Source: Topomyia yanbarensis
Taxonomy: Eukaryota; Arthropoda; Insecta; Diptera; Culicidae
Assembly (NCBI RefSeq): GCF_030247195.1
Contig: NC_080672.1
Span: 345,772,413-345,836,412, forward strand
Direction of reading: 5' to 3'
Length of the DNA stretch: 64,000 nt
This document shows positions 1 to 11,283 of the stretch, piece after piece (within the stretch, counting starts at the first letter, position 1; the number at the start of each line of letters is the position of its first letter). The notes under the pieces were generated by a model. It was not told the DNA's origin. It worked only from the letters and a program-made list of their open reading frames with translations, and did not search any database. A program made the translations under genes and the position numbers.

Positions 1-380
1 TATTTTGATTTTTTCAACTTTTATTATCAATTCTCGATCAAGACTATAACAGAACGTAATTTTTGGTTAGATATTGTGGGTGTACCCCATTACACATAAA
101 TAGGCATAAATTATCATGTTGAAGTATCACTTAAAGGATTTTTTTTGCGATTATGACCTTGGGTGGTAAGAGTATGAATGTTTGAACTTTTTTGATGTTG
201 GAGAATTATACTGGAAACTGATCAACCTTTTGTCAACATTTTGTTCTGCTGTATATATTTGAAGGAATCTTTGCTCAAATAAAAGCATATTGCGTAAATT
301 TCTCGGCGTACAACCAATAAATTTCACATGACTAAAATAGTTTTATCACTTTTGTATAAAATCAATCCCAGATGTATTAA
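1..380. other. AT-rich sequence, nothing assigned
   Basis: I see no convincing coding region, RNA gene or bounded repeat here. The TTAA at 377-380 is the left target duplication of the next element. Confidence 0.5.
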
Positions 381-737
381 CCCTTTCATGTTCATCTTTT
401 TTATAGTGCATATAAGGTTCCAAGATTATTTTTCTTTGAAAAGGGTGGGGTCAAGAAACATGAAAAGCATTGCTGGAAGCCATTCAAATTTTTCCTTCTG
501 CTCAATACCATTCTGCTAGAATAATTACAATAGTCCAACTGCGTGGAAAACGTAATTGAAGACTGTCTAAATTGATAGGTTTTATCAGTTTTCAATAATA
601 TAGCAAAATAACGAAGATATACTAAAATTTCATTTCTCGTCATCAACTTAAACTGTCCCTGGCAGCACTGATTCATTGGAATCCAATCAGATTAATTGCA
701 ATTCGCAATGTTTATAAACAACATGAGCATGAACGGG
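381..737. mobile_element. piggyBac-type MITE, TTAA target duplication (copy 1)
   Basis: The element starts CCCTTTCATG and ends CATGAACGGG, an inverted terminal repeat, and is flanked by TTAA at 377-380 and 738-741. TTAA duplication plus CCC-starting termini is the signature of piggyBac-type elements. It is 357 bp with no transposase, so it is non-autonomous. Two relatives lie at 49196-49716 (inverted) and 53279-53773 (same orientation), with shared interior such as a GTGGGGTCAAGAAAC segment and a CCTGGCAGCACTG segment. Confidence 0.8.
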
Positions 738-868
738 TTAAGGTATGAATAACATGCATAAACTTAGATTAGCTCTTACATACATGAACGGTGCAAAAAT
801 CAAAGAAAAAAATATATATGCCTTGAAGAACAGCTCATGAAAAAAAGAATGATGAATTTTATTATTCA

Positions 869-1255
869 TTAAACTAATATACGAATATTATTACTTCTAT
901 ATTGATTATCTCCGATATTATTCAGATCAATTATTATATTCCTGAAGCCATCAAAGAACACAAAATAGATTTCTTCGTTACGGACCGTTTTCGGATAATC
1001 ACTAAACCGCAACGTTCGTGAGTCTGTGGCAATACGCAAAAATAGCTGAATTTGACTATTGTACCAATATACGAAGGTGTGCTTGATGATAACACGGTAA
1101 CTAGCATAATTCCTTAAAAAAGGCGCAATACATGCCGCCGAAATGTCTGATGAAAAGTAAATGTTTCGTTTGGTAAATACTTCAAAGACTGGAAGACGTA
1201 CATAACCCCACCAACAGTCGTTAGTTTTTCTCACAATTTCAATATTTTGATACAA
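869..1255 (-). CDS. uncharacterised ORF, 128 codons
   Basis: An open frame from ATG (1255 side) to a stop at 869. Unlike the other short ORFs of the region it has protein-like composition, with Trp/Tyr/Phe-rich stretches (NDCWWGYVRLP, EEIYFVFFDGFRN). The C-terminal half faintly recalls the farnesoic acid O-methyltransferase-like insect domain, which has a D-x-R/H then YEIxxGGxxN pattern, but the match is from memory and weak. No splice partners were found on either side. It could be an exon of an unseen gene, a gene relic or chance. Confidence 0.22.
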   Translation of the reverse strand: MYQNIEIVRKTNDCWWGYVRLPVFEVFTKRNIYFSSDISAACIAPFLRNYASYRVIIKHTFVYWYNSQIQLFLRIATDSRTLRFSDYPKTVRNEEIYFVFFDGFRNIIIDLNNIGDNQYRSNNIRILV

Positions 1256-1700
1256 TTGTATTAATAGTCTTTTTTATTTCGAGTAATATGTAGTCACAGT
1301 TTCTTTTTAACGACCTTTAACGACCTTCAATTAGCTACAGATTAGTAAGTAGGGAGAGTTATGAAAATTTAGAGCCATAGTACTCAAGTGAGAGCAGGGA
1401 TGTGAAATATACATATCGGAAAACTAGAAGCGGCTTAAAAACTGACGGACTAATCTTTTGTCTTCTGCTGGCAGGAGTCGAGCTTAGGCAGCATTACTAC
1501 GAATCGCTCAAGTCTACCAACATATCTGAAGGCAAATACAGGCTGTCCCTCTTTACCATGAGAACCGACGGTATTTTTGCGGTCTCTCGTTGAAAGGCAT
1601 GGTATAGCAAGCGTAGTGTTTTCTAAGCCGACCAAAACGAGTTAAAGATTGAGAATCCTACAATAATGGAAAGTTTGCGATTACTCTTATATTTTTGTGA
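1256..1700. other. unassigned
   Basis: Short tandem echoes (CGACCTTTAACGACCTTCAA near 1310) but no gene or bounded element. Confidence 0.4.
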
Positions 1701-1793
1701 ATTATGTCTATCGTCCATTATGCCTAACGTACATTATGACAATCGTCCATTATGCCTAACATCCATTATGCCTAACGTACTTATGCCTAACGT
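1701..1793. repeat. minisatellite, CATTATGCCTAACGTC-type unit
   Basis: About five imperfect copies of a 15-19 bp unit containing CATTATGCCTAACG follow one another, with spacing varying by a few bases. Confidence 0.8.
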
Positions 1794-1984
1794 CGCGCAC
1801 CCAGATATTGTCTTATAAATTAGGTCTCGTTAGTAGTTAACCCAATAGAAAGTTATAACAAGTAACAACGCGAGATATAGTTTTAGAATATTTTTGTTAT
1901 GTATTTCTGATCGAGTGGGATTGTCATAATATAATGTAGTAGATTCTACATGCGCCAGCATGTATCCGCGTCACCCTCGCTATT

Positions 1985-2152
1985 ATGTCTTCCAATTCGA
2001 TAACAAGACTTACTGCAGAAACGCTCAGAAACAAAGTTACTATACCGACCGAAGGTAACTCTGGTATCAAGACGGCTGAACAGCGTTTAAGAAGCGCCGC
2101 AAGAGCCGCGATTATTGCATACCGAGAAAAGCGAATCCAGGAGAACCATTAG
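1985..2152 (+). CDS. small unassigned ORF, 55 codons
   Basis: Starts ATG TCT TCC AAT and ends TAG. The product is Ala/Arg/Lys-rich (TAEQRLRSAARAAIIAYREK, helix-like), and after the TAG the same frame continues with an acidic tail FEEEEGPGMAD before the next stop, so the TAG could be a decayed CAG. Local GC is higher than in the flanks. It may be a fragment of a retrotransposon gag or of a retrocopied gene. I do not recognise it. Confidence 0.2.
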   Translation: MSSNSITRLTAETLRNKVTIPTEGNSGIKTAEQRLRSAARAAIIAYREKRIQENH

Positions 2153-2298
2153 TTTGAGGAAGAAGAAGGACCCGGAATGGCGGATTAATTGTAAGTTGAT
2201 CATTTGAATTATTCGAAACTAATCTTAAAATTTTGTTCATTCTTCTCAAAAACACTTGTTTCGATCTAAATTTTATGAACATTATGCAAAATCACTTT

Positions 2299-2640
2299 TT
2301 GGCCGCCATATTGGATCCGACATGTAAAATCTTTTAAATCTCACCTCAAATTCGTGTTCAGCGACCCCAAACATACTTATATTCATACTTATTTCATTGA
2401 TATTAATAAATGTTTCACTTTTTTAGTCCCCTACATTTAATTCACAGTTTTGAATTTGTCAAATTTGACCTCAAATTCGTTTTCAGCTACCCTAAAAACC
2501 CATATATACAAATATTCATCCAAATTGATACATATTTTACTTTTTCAGTTCGCCATATTGGATCTGCCATTTTGTATTTTCCAAATCTATCCTCAAATTC
2601 GTGTTTAGCAATCTAGAAACCTATAAATTCGCTTATCCTT
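2299..2640. repeat. tandem repeat, about 125 bp unit, about 2.7 copies
   Basis: The cues CGCCATATTGGATC, CCTCAAATTCGTGTT and CACTTTTTTAG recur in order with a period near 120-127 bp (2300, 2420 and 2545). The last copy is partial. Confidence 0.7.
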
Positions 2641-2746
2641 AGACAAATAGATCGAGTAACTGGAATTGTTTTAAAACTTTGACACAAGTTTTCTCGAAAC
2701 AAGATTTTTAGAATTTGCAAGCATTCTCGTTTTGAACCATTCAAAC

Positions 2747-2992
2747 CAGTGGCGGATCCAGGGGGAGGGTCTTGGGGGTCCGCACCCCCTCCGATTTTTT
2801 TACTTATTGAGGAATTTTAAATTAATTTAGATTTCATATTTGTTTCAAACTCGAAATCATTTCAAGCAAAGTTTCGACCAGCAAAACTAATACTCTTTAA
2901 ATAAGGTTATTACATATTGCGAATTGTAAAATGTTAATTTTAAAATCGAAGTTTCAGACCCCTCCCGGAATTGTTTTCTGGATCCGCCCCTG
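2747..2992. mobile_element. hAT-type MITE, 246 bp (copy 1)
   Basis: Termini CAGTGGCGGATCCAG and CTGGATCCGCCCCTG are inverted repeats. A perfect 8 bp direct repeat ATTCAAAC flanks the element at 2739-2746 and 2993-3000, the target duplication length typical of hAT elements. It carries no coding capacity. A second copy of exactly the same length is at 38146-38391. Confidence 0.92.
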
Positions 2993-3000
2993 ATTCAAAC

Positions 3001-3748
3001 AATCAAGTTCGCGTTTGCCCGCCCTCCTTCGGCGATGTAGCCTACAAAATCGCAATATTTCGATCATTAACGATTTTTTACAGCAGGCCAACGTGGAAAC
3101 ATCATGCGAAAAAACGATACTTTGTTTTGTTTCTATAACGATTTTTTCATATTTTTTAGGTTGGGGCGCCTCTGAAATGTAGGTTTCTTAGTACCGATCC
3201 ATTTTAACGAGAACCGGTACTGCAGTACAAAGCCCCAAGTACCGGTAGTACCGGTACTCGAATATTTTTTCTAAAGATTCGAGGAACCTCCAAAGTGAAG
3301 TTGAATGCTCAAATTGATGTCTAATTGTCGCAAAAGAGGAATTCCACGAAAATCCGTCCGAAAATCTTTAAAATCGTGACCGACCATCTTAGATTCCAAT
3401 GAAACTTTACACGTTTCACCGTCATGCAAGACTAAATATTTTCCACAGGTAATAAGATTATTTTGACTCAAGAGCAACTTTTCAAAAGGGCGTAAACGTT
3501 TCTACGTGCATGAATTTCAAAATTTTTTTGTTCGATTACTGTATTTTATACAGCAAAACTATCTGAGAACGAGTTACAGGGAATGAATACTTCTGTCTGA
3601 AAAAATATACACTGAAAAAAATGTGTCATTTGTCAAAAAAACAAAAATTTATGATAAAAATTTAAATTGCGAAAAAACCCATTTTTTAAATTTTTTATGT
3701 TTTGTTACCAAAAACCTAAAGAGAAAAGAAACATTTTAAATGTGATTG
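3001..3748. other. unassigned, with a palindromic ACCGGTAC cluster
   Basis: Around 3180-3260 the palindromic words ACCGGTACT and GTACCGGTAGTACCGG recur. The rest is AT-rich and not recognised. Confidence 0.4.
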
Positions 3749-4328
3749 CATGATGGAGAAAAAATCGGTAGAAAAGTTTTCCTAACAATAACTTCGTACA
3801 TGTTTTTAAATTTCATACTAATAGACATACAAAATTGTAATTCTATTACAGAATATAATTCTAAGCACCATTTAAAATCAAAATGCATTTAACAAAAATC
3901 TTCCAAAATGCGATAGTTTTCGAGATATTTGATATTTTGCTCCTTCAAAAACAATTAATTCGTGTAATTATGCTCTTTTTAAAAGTTATTCGCGTTACCC
4001 CATCATAAAATGTCAAAATTTAATGTTTCTCGTTTTAAAGACGTAAAAGCAACCTTTTTAGTGTATTTGGATCATGGAGAAGCTTTCAATGAAAAAGTTT
4101 TCCCAACAACAACTTTTGACATATTTTTATAATTCTTACTATTTGCAGTCAAAAACACAATTTTCTTTTTGAATATGATTCTAAACGCCATTTTAAATCG
4201 AAATGCTCTGAACAAAAATTTTCTAAAATGTAGTAGTTCTCGAGATATTTTAACTTTTGTTTTAACAACACAATTATTTTGTTTTATTACGACCTTTTCA
4301 TAAGTTAGTCGCATTTCTCCATCAACAA
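3749..4328. repeat. direct repeat, two diverged copies, period about 324 bp
   Basis: Copy 1 (3749-4012) and copy 2 (4073-4328) share CATGGAGAA, AAAGTTTTCC, GATTCTAA..CCATTTTAAATC, CGAGATATTT and a terminal CTCCATCA-like word in the same order. Confidence 0.7.
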
Positions 4329-4380
4329 TAATAGGTTTTTCAAAAGGCCCGTAAACTTTCCTGCAACTTTCTCTTTGACA

Positions 4381-4527
4381 TCAAGGCGATATTGTGAAAC
4401 ATTTTAAAGTTACATGAAAACAACCAACATATGATTCAGCTATATAGTTTAATCAACAGACCCTATGGTTGAAATATATTTTGGTTGCTTTCATGTAGCT
4501 TTCAAATTGTTTACAATATCGCCTTGA
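4381..4527. repeat. inverted repeat (hairpin), arms about 50 bp
   Basis: The left arm begins TCAAGGCGATATTGT and the right arm ends ACAATATCGCCTTGA. Complementarity continues through CTACATGAAAGCAACCAA-like sequence, leaving a central loop of about 45 bp. It may be a MITE relic, but no target duplication was identified. Confidence 0.75.
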
Positions 4528-6166
4528 CTTGACACTTCAATAAAATTCAGAGATATTGCCAACAATCTGCCCTTTCATGCAAAGTGTTCAATTTTGAAAT
4601 ATCTACATAAGTCAAAGCGATAAAAAATGAAAACTGAAAACACCGCAAAGTAGCCCCGGTCTCCCCTATAGGTTTTAGATCTCATCAAATTGAATACAAA
4701 ATAATGTATGAATAATGTTGTATACACTTAAAATCTTGATTTATAGTAAACAAAACTATTTTTCGGGACATTCGGCACTAAAAAATTTTCTACGCTGTCA
4801 TTTTTCAGCCGATTTTCAATTTTTTGAGTAGTTTAGAAAGAAGAAGAAATGACTTTTCCAACGGTATGCTATGTTATGTTCGTTTATTAAAAGTACTATG
4901 CGATTTTGGGACAACAATGTGAAAACAACCATTATTTTGCGATTTTTTTATGAAAATTATGGAAATTACTCAACATTCTTCTTAGGCAGTGTATCTAGTT
5001 CAACAGGAATTTAGAGACAATACACTTCCGCATCTAACGACCTATTTATTATCAAAATCGGTTGAAAAACTGTATTCTAGTATTATTATTAGAAGTTTTT
5101 CAGTCCTGTTTTCTGCATTTGTGAACAGACAAAGTGCGCCAAAATCTAACGGTAGTGTGCGCCGTCGATGGTATCTCCATCTTTGAAAAAATAAGGGCCG
5201 ATGATTATTTTTGTGTTTGATGTATAACGTGTGAGTTCTGTATCCCCAAAATTCGACAATTTTGTTTATTTACTCCGCCGTAAAGGGTGAAGTGAGCTTC
5301 CTTCGTCATTATTTTTTTACTGTTGAACAATCGTTTTCAATGTAAAGCGCTACGATTTCAGCGCGTTCGTTTGGTGTAAACTCATATCAAAAATGGTACT
5401 AAATGACATTTCAGAAATGTGTTTATCTGTCAAAATCGGCTGGTAAATGGCGGAGTTGTTCAATGTTGAAATAGGATACATCCAGATGGCGCACCCTGTA
5501 TGTTTTTACATGCAAAAGGCAGCATGCGACAAATGGTTATCCTTGGATTTGATAGCATTTGCTCTATAGATTCGAATGCATATGGCTTTGTCTGCGGAAA
5601 TTTGCGGATTGAAGTGCCATTTCATATCAAAATATTGCCTTTTTGGCACTAAAGCTTTTGATAGCTCCACAGATATAAGAGAAATAAGCTTGCATGGCAA
5701 AAATTGTGTATTTTCTTATGCCGGATAAAATCTTAGAACATTTTGAAATTCTAAAAAATCACCCAGGAAAGTTATTTTTAAAAAGCTAGCAGTTTTTTAA
5801 TTGTTTTTATGACCAAACAAAAACTTGCTTCTCAGCTTCAGTGGGGTTAATCATCAAACTAATATTTTAATAAGATAGGGAATATTTTATAGTCAAACTT
5901 TGCTGAAGACACTATAGCTCGAAAATCGTTTTTTTCGTGGTCAAAACAATTTCTATCACATTTTTGGCTATTTGGAAACACAGCGCACAGGACTGTTGGT
6001 AATAGGTTGAAACTATTTTCATGGTGCACAAAATAAAAGGTCTAATTTCGCTCTCACGGTAAAATTTTGCACTATGCAAGACTTTTCTATTATTCTAAAT
6101 AGTGGGTCGGGTGATTCTATATTTATTAAAATGTGACAATTAACTTTTTAATAGTTCGAGATAGTG
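4528..6166. other. unassigned AT-rich sequence
   Basis: I see no gene or bounded element. Open frames are short and of random composition. Confidence 0.4.
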
Positions 6167-6170
6167 TTAG

Positions 6171-6288
6171 CGACCCTCCGGAAGTCGCGAAAATGGCCCA
6201 CTGAACGAGCAGCCGCTGTACGCTAAGACGATTTCGCTAGATGTTCAAAGCAGCGTGCACTCAGTGCACTAGCGCGACGGCCGGAAGG
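6171..6288. mobile_element. small GC-rich MITE, 118 bp
   Basis: The ends CCCTCCGGAAGTCGCG and CGCGACGGCCGGAAGG are imperfect inverted repeats, flanked by TTAG (6167-6170) and TTAA (6289-6292), consistent with a decayed TTAA duplication. It is visibly more GC-rich than its surroundings. Confidence 0.6.
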
Positions 6289-6620
6289 TTAATAAAAGTG
6301 AAGAAAATCAGTTTTCAGAAATCTTTGTAGATGACGCTTGAGTTCTGTGTCTTGTTTTTTTCATTTTATAAGAATTTTACCAAAAGAATAGGGTGTTTGA
6401 AATTAAATTTACTCTGTTTACACAACTTTTGAAGTTTTTAGATTTTCGTTAAGTCGACTTCAGAAATACTTTTATATATTTTGAAGAAGAACAGTTTATC
6501 TTAATATACTGTACCTCTAGCTTCTTTCGTTAGAAACTAATATATAATTGTTACTAAAAACAGACTATTGCAAGATTTTTTGGTGATATATTTCGTATAG
6601 CAAAAACGGTATTTAATGTT

Positions 6621-7710
6621 AAGTCGTCGTTGTTGTGCTATCTTATCACAAGCCCCATTTCGCACATTTCGAGAAAAACGATTTTTAAAGTTTTATATTG
6701 AATATCTTGAAACTTATAAATGCTATAAGCAATTCAAAGAAGACAATTGATGCTTCTATCTATTCTGTATTAATCTCTCAAATATTAAGAAGATCGGTTG
6801 ACTATGTTGCGAGTTTTGACTAAAAATGTAAAGAAAAGTCGCACTCACACGTCTCATAGGTGTGTATTTATGACAAAATTTGTATGAGGTGTCATAATCG
6901 TGCATGGAAAAATTTCCATGGAAAAAAATCATCAATTATTAACTTTTATTCATATCTTTGGCTTCTTTTGGAGACAATCAGTGAGATGCATTTTTGAGGA
7001 AATGAGTCTGGGAATCTAGAAAAAAATAATAATTTTTGGTTACAGTGTTGCCAAACATGCTATATTTCCAGTTTAAAATTTCTATTGCATTTGTCTCACA
7101 ATTCATGTGTTTTTGCTTTGAAAAGGATTATGCCAACGTGTTTCTCAGATAGTTGTACACATAAAAACATCTTGTGCATGAAGATAACTTCAGCCAATCC
7201 CCAGACACAGTCATTTGAAGCAAAAAATTAAAAACTTGTCAGCATGTTTCTCGCTAAGTACTTGACAATCTGTAACAGTATTAGTGTGTTCAACGATTTG
7301 TTTTCCTCCACCTGTCATAATTTTTGATAGGTGGAGGAAAACAGATCGAAAAAAAAGCTTTTCGGCCGGATTATTTGCATGAGGGATCCAATTTAACCGG
7401 TATTGTAGTCTCCAGAATAAGTTTCACAGTGACACAGAGCATTTAAACACCATTATAAATACTTTAGGAAAGCGATTTCAAACGTTTAAATTGACTGACA
7501 GTTTTACATATGACAGCTGGAGGAAAACAAACCCCCAAGTAGTGTGAGTGAAATCATTTTCATAGAACTCTATATGTCAGGAACCAAGCAGAATGTCAAA
7601 ATTCTGAAAACGCCACTTTGTAGACCTTTTTTAGACAAGAGATGTGGCATATCTAACTCAGTTTACCCCAAAATAGCGTTTGTAATAAAATAGCACAACG
7701 GCGACGAAGT
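6621..7710. mobile_element. TIR element, about 1.1 kb, non-coding
   Basis: The left end AAGTCGTCGTTGTTGTGCTA and the reverse complement of the right end, ACTTCGTCGCCGTTGTGCTA, match for about 40 bp. The interior has no transposase. It contains a strong hairpin at 7299-7343 and a third copy of that hairpin's arm at 7511-7532. The target duplication is unresolved. Confidence 0.65.
7299..7343. repeat. perfect 15 bp hairpin
   Basis: The arm TGTTTTCCTCCACCT (7299-7313) and its exact complement AGGTGGAGGAAAACA (7329-7343) surround a 15 bp loop. A related arm, ACAGCTGGAGGAAAACA, recurs at about 7513-7529. Confidence 0.85.
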
Positions 7711-7752
7711 GCCCTAATCAAAGAAAATGATATTTGAAAAAGTTATATTTTT

Positions 7753-8010
7753 ACATTTCTTATAAAAGAAATGTATAGAATTCGCTCAAACTTTCAAGAT
7801 TTTTTCCGAGGCCCGGAGGGCCGAGTCTTATATACCAATCGACTCAGCTCGACGATTTGGGACAATGTCTGTGTGTGTGTGTGTGTGTGTCTGTGTGTGT
7901 GTGTGTATGTAACGGACAAATTCTCATTCGTGTTTCTCAGCAATGGCTGAACCGATCTTATCCAAACCAATTTTAAATGAAAGAACTAAAAAACAGTATG
8001 AACGCTATTA
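7753..8010 (+). repeat. interspersed repeat with internal (GT)n, type A
   Basis: Order: near-palindrome ACATTTCTTATAAAAGAAAT, CCCGGAGGGCCGAGTC, TCGACTCAGCTCGACG, (GT)n, then ATGGCTGAACCGATC. The partner is at 30790-31047 on the other strand. I recognise this layout as a frequent repeat in culicine mosquito genomes, which is from memory and not a search result. Confidence 0.6.
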
Positions 8011-9284
8011 ATTTGTTTTTGATTCTGATGTTTAGTTTCCAAGATATGAATGTTTGAATGCATAAAAATGGCGTTTTTTGCAGTTTTTTTGAATTATCTG
8101 CCGAAATTGACAATATAGAATAGCAATTCATATGTTTTTAGATAGCTTTAACGAATACCTTTCGAACAAGCTACAGATTGTTGAAATCGGACTATTATCA
8201 AAAGAGATATTTAACATTAAATGCGGACGAAAGATTTTTATCATTTCCCATTGCCAGAAATATGACCAAAAACATGTAATCTATTTTTAACGCCAAAACG
8301 GCTTATTTTAGGTCAATAGTATCTTCGGTGAATTTAATGGAGGCAATATGCCCTTCCTTTTGGTATTGTGCTTTTGCTGATTAATCCCCCTATGAGTGAG
8401 ATATTTTCACAAATTTTCTTGGAAGTGATTATATCGAAATGATGTCTTCAGCAAATTTGTAGCTCTTACTTTTGCGAATAACTTTACTAAAGACTTTAAA
8501 TATCTATTTTGAATACTTTAAAAGTTATGGCTTGTTGTTTGTTGATTACTCTTTGTCGCCTATTTTTTGTTCAATATAGTAATAATCCATTGAAATAAGC
8601 TAAACATTATTTCGATAAAACGAATTTTGTATTTCATTTTACTATCTACAACCGCTAGAAATAATCACCGAACACTTCCAACTTGTCTGAAAGGAACTTG
8701 ATAACTTATCAGTACAAAAATGTTCATTTGTGCGAACCTTCTGACTGCAATTTTTCTAACTTATAACCATCGGATCGATCTGAAACATACCGGAAAATGA
8801 AAAGCGAAATAAATAACTCCAAGCAACGGCGTAGCCAAGAGAAGGTTTTGGGGTTTAACACCATACAACCCCCCCCCCCCCACACCACACCCAAAAAAAT
8901 ATTGGATCGAAGTTGAAAATTTATTGATGCAGACTGATTTAATTCAATATTACAATAACAATTATCTGATCCTTAGATTTATAACCTATTGTTGTAAACA
9001 TCATGAGGACTTTTGATAAATTGTCGGAGGACTTTTGATAAATTGTCGGAATGAGGTCCTGATATGTAACTGATCTATTGGTCTTGATTTCACAGTTGTC
9101 TAATAGCATCAATATCAAATTTCTGCCTGAAAACATTCCTATATAAAATTCCAGAGTTCTGTAATCAATCATAATCCTCAGATTTATTTTCAAATTGAGC
9201 TCGTTTTTGTAGAAATGTACTGTAATAAGGGTCTTTATTTAATAGGAAGCGAAGTTAAAATTGATTTAATGTCTATGAAACATA

Positions 9285-9537
9285 CACACTTAGAAAAAAA
9301 TGAAAATTACATTTGACGTAAACAACATTGCGACGTATTTTGCTGTCTAATAATGAAATTTGACATGTTTCGAGATGTGAAATAAAATATTGTGTCTCTT
9401 TTGATGTAGAACTCGGCTGAATGGAGATGTAGACTTGTGAACAAAACGCATTTTTACATGTTCTTGAATGTAAATTGAAGTGAATTATGACGCTCCTTTT
9501 ATGTGCATCTTGCGAGATGTAAATATTTTTAAGTGTG
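9285..9537. mobile_element. Tc1/mariner-type MITE with TA duplication, 253 bp
   Basis: The ends CACACTTA..TTACAT and ATGTAAAT..TAAGTGTG are inverted repeats, flanked by TA at 9283-9284 and 9538-9539. The partner arm on the right has the unoccupied site (ACATAGAACAGC in reverse complement, near 29533), so both ends and the TA duplication are proven within the window. Confidence 0.92.
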
Positions 9538-9588
9538 TAGAACTGCTCACCAAAAAAATGCATAACTTTCAACATTTGCTAAAAATGT

Positions 9589-9970
9589 TTTTGCCTTTCT
9601 CATTCACTCTAAAATTCGTCAATCTAATCCCGACCCGGAGGGCCGAGTGTCATATGCCAATCGACTGAGTTCGTCGAAATCGGAAAATGTCTGTGTGTGT
9701 ATGTATGTGTGTGTATGTGTGTATGTGGAAAAAAATGTGACCTCTGTTTCTTAGAGATGGCTGAACCGATTTGCACAAAGTTAGTCTCAAATGAACGATA
9801 CAACCTTCCCATCGGCTGCTATTGAATTTTTTATTGATTGGACTTCCGGTTCCGGTGTTACGAGTTGAAGAGTGCAATCACACAGCAAATTCCCATATAA
9901 ATTGAAATGAAAAAATTTCAAAATCAAATTTGTATTTTTGATGCCAAATGACTTTAAAATGCATGAAACA
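9589..9970 (+). repeat. interspersed repeat with internal (GT)n, type B
   Basis: TTTGCCTTTCTCATTC, CCCGGAGGGCCGAGTG, TCGACTGAGTTCG, GT/GTAT-rich stretch, ATGGCTGAACCGATTTGCAC, then CTTCCGGTTCCGG. Copies are at 29010-29480 (opposite strand) and 52412-52660. A related start, TTTTTGCCTTTCTCATATAG, recurs at 10014. Confidence 0.65.
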
Positions 9971-10979
9971 TTGAGATGTTTGACAAAAATTGGCTTCTTT
10001 GGACTTTGGTACATTTTTGCCTTTCTCATATAGAAAGGTAATGCAATCACTCCAAAAATCGTCAATCATACCGGCCTGGAGGAAGTATGCAGTGAGGGGT
10101 TGCTACTTTAAAATTAAAACTAGTTTAAAATTTCTTAACAAGTTGAAAATTTTTGGCAGGACCTGGACCTCCCGGATCCTTCTCCATGATCCGCCGCTGG
10201 TTTCAAGCGATGATTCAGTATCACATAGTATTTCAAGATCGTGGCTGTCGATCCATTGTATGTATGTGCAAATCGTACTGAACATGTAATATTCATTTCC
10301 ACCATTGTATTGAACATAATCAGCCATGGAATCGTAGTCCTGACAAATGAGACAAGCACAATTGCACCACTAGGTGGATTAAAACAGGTTTTTATTTTAG
10401 GAATGCGTCGAGTTGAGACGAAAACGTAATATGATTATTAACTAGGATAACACTTTCCGAATGTAGAGAGAAATTTATGAAAAATGACGATTTCCATTCG
10501 ATTCTAGCAGGTTCTGATCGATTTTGATGAGCATTTGATTTTTGTTGTATAGGTCAAATATTTAAAAACAGTAATTTAAGGTCAAGATAGCATCATTTTG
10601 AAACCGATAATTTCGGAGGTTTAGTATCTTCGATGAGTTTTACAAACGTTAAACAGCGCATCATTTGATAAAATAATTTTGACGGTATATCGTCCAAGAA
10701 GTATTTATGGTGAATTTTCTCAGGTTAATATTCATGACTACAATAAAGTCCCAACATATTCGCTAAAGACACGAGCTCTGATACTATTTTCTGAAAAATT
10801 AATTCTGCATAATTTTAAAACTTCAAAAATTACGGTTTCGGAATTATGCCGTTTGGACAGTAAGATCGATTTTCACCAAAACGAATTTCTGGCTACGCCG
10901 CTGATTTCAAGTAAGTAGAAACAAAGTCGTTCTACACTCGTTCAAAAGAAACTTCTTCGAATGCTGAGCTATTATAACA

Positions 10980-11283
10980 CATTGAAACCCCGATTTTATC
11001 AGCCAAATATGAACATATGTTTGATAGGCTCTAGCAGACGAACAAGACTGAATTCGAGTAAATCCTTTCTTGAGCATGTTTTCCTTATCATGAAGATATG
11101 CGAAATATTCGAAAATAAAAAGTTCATCATAATCAGAAATAGTTATCAGACTACATCAAGGGACGAGAAGAATATTTTAACAGCTTCAGTTTATTAAAAA
11201 AAAAAAATTGCCCGATTTAGTCAACGTCCCCATTTTGTCAGCCTAAAATACACCATGAGACTGATAAAAATGGGTCTTTATTG
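10980..11283. mobile_element. pogo-like MITE, about 304 bp
   Basis: Starts CATTGAAACCCCGATTTTAT and ends with the inverted equivalent (CTGATAAAAATGGGTC then TTTATTG), followed by TA. It shares its interior (TAGCAGACGAACAAG, TGAATTCGAGTAAATC) with 25022-25371. There is no coding capacity. The TA duplication and this terminal style suggest the pogo/Tc1 group. Confidence 0.6.

Noticed and set aside
869..1255. Assigning this ORF firmly to the farnesoic acid O-methyltransferase-like family
   Set aside because: Only a loose motif resemblance from memory; left unassigned.
10679..10918. 79-codon ORF with a similar protein at 28095-28355
   Set aside because: The similarity comes from the two arms of the inverted repeat; no family recognised and the sequence behaves as non-coding repeat.
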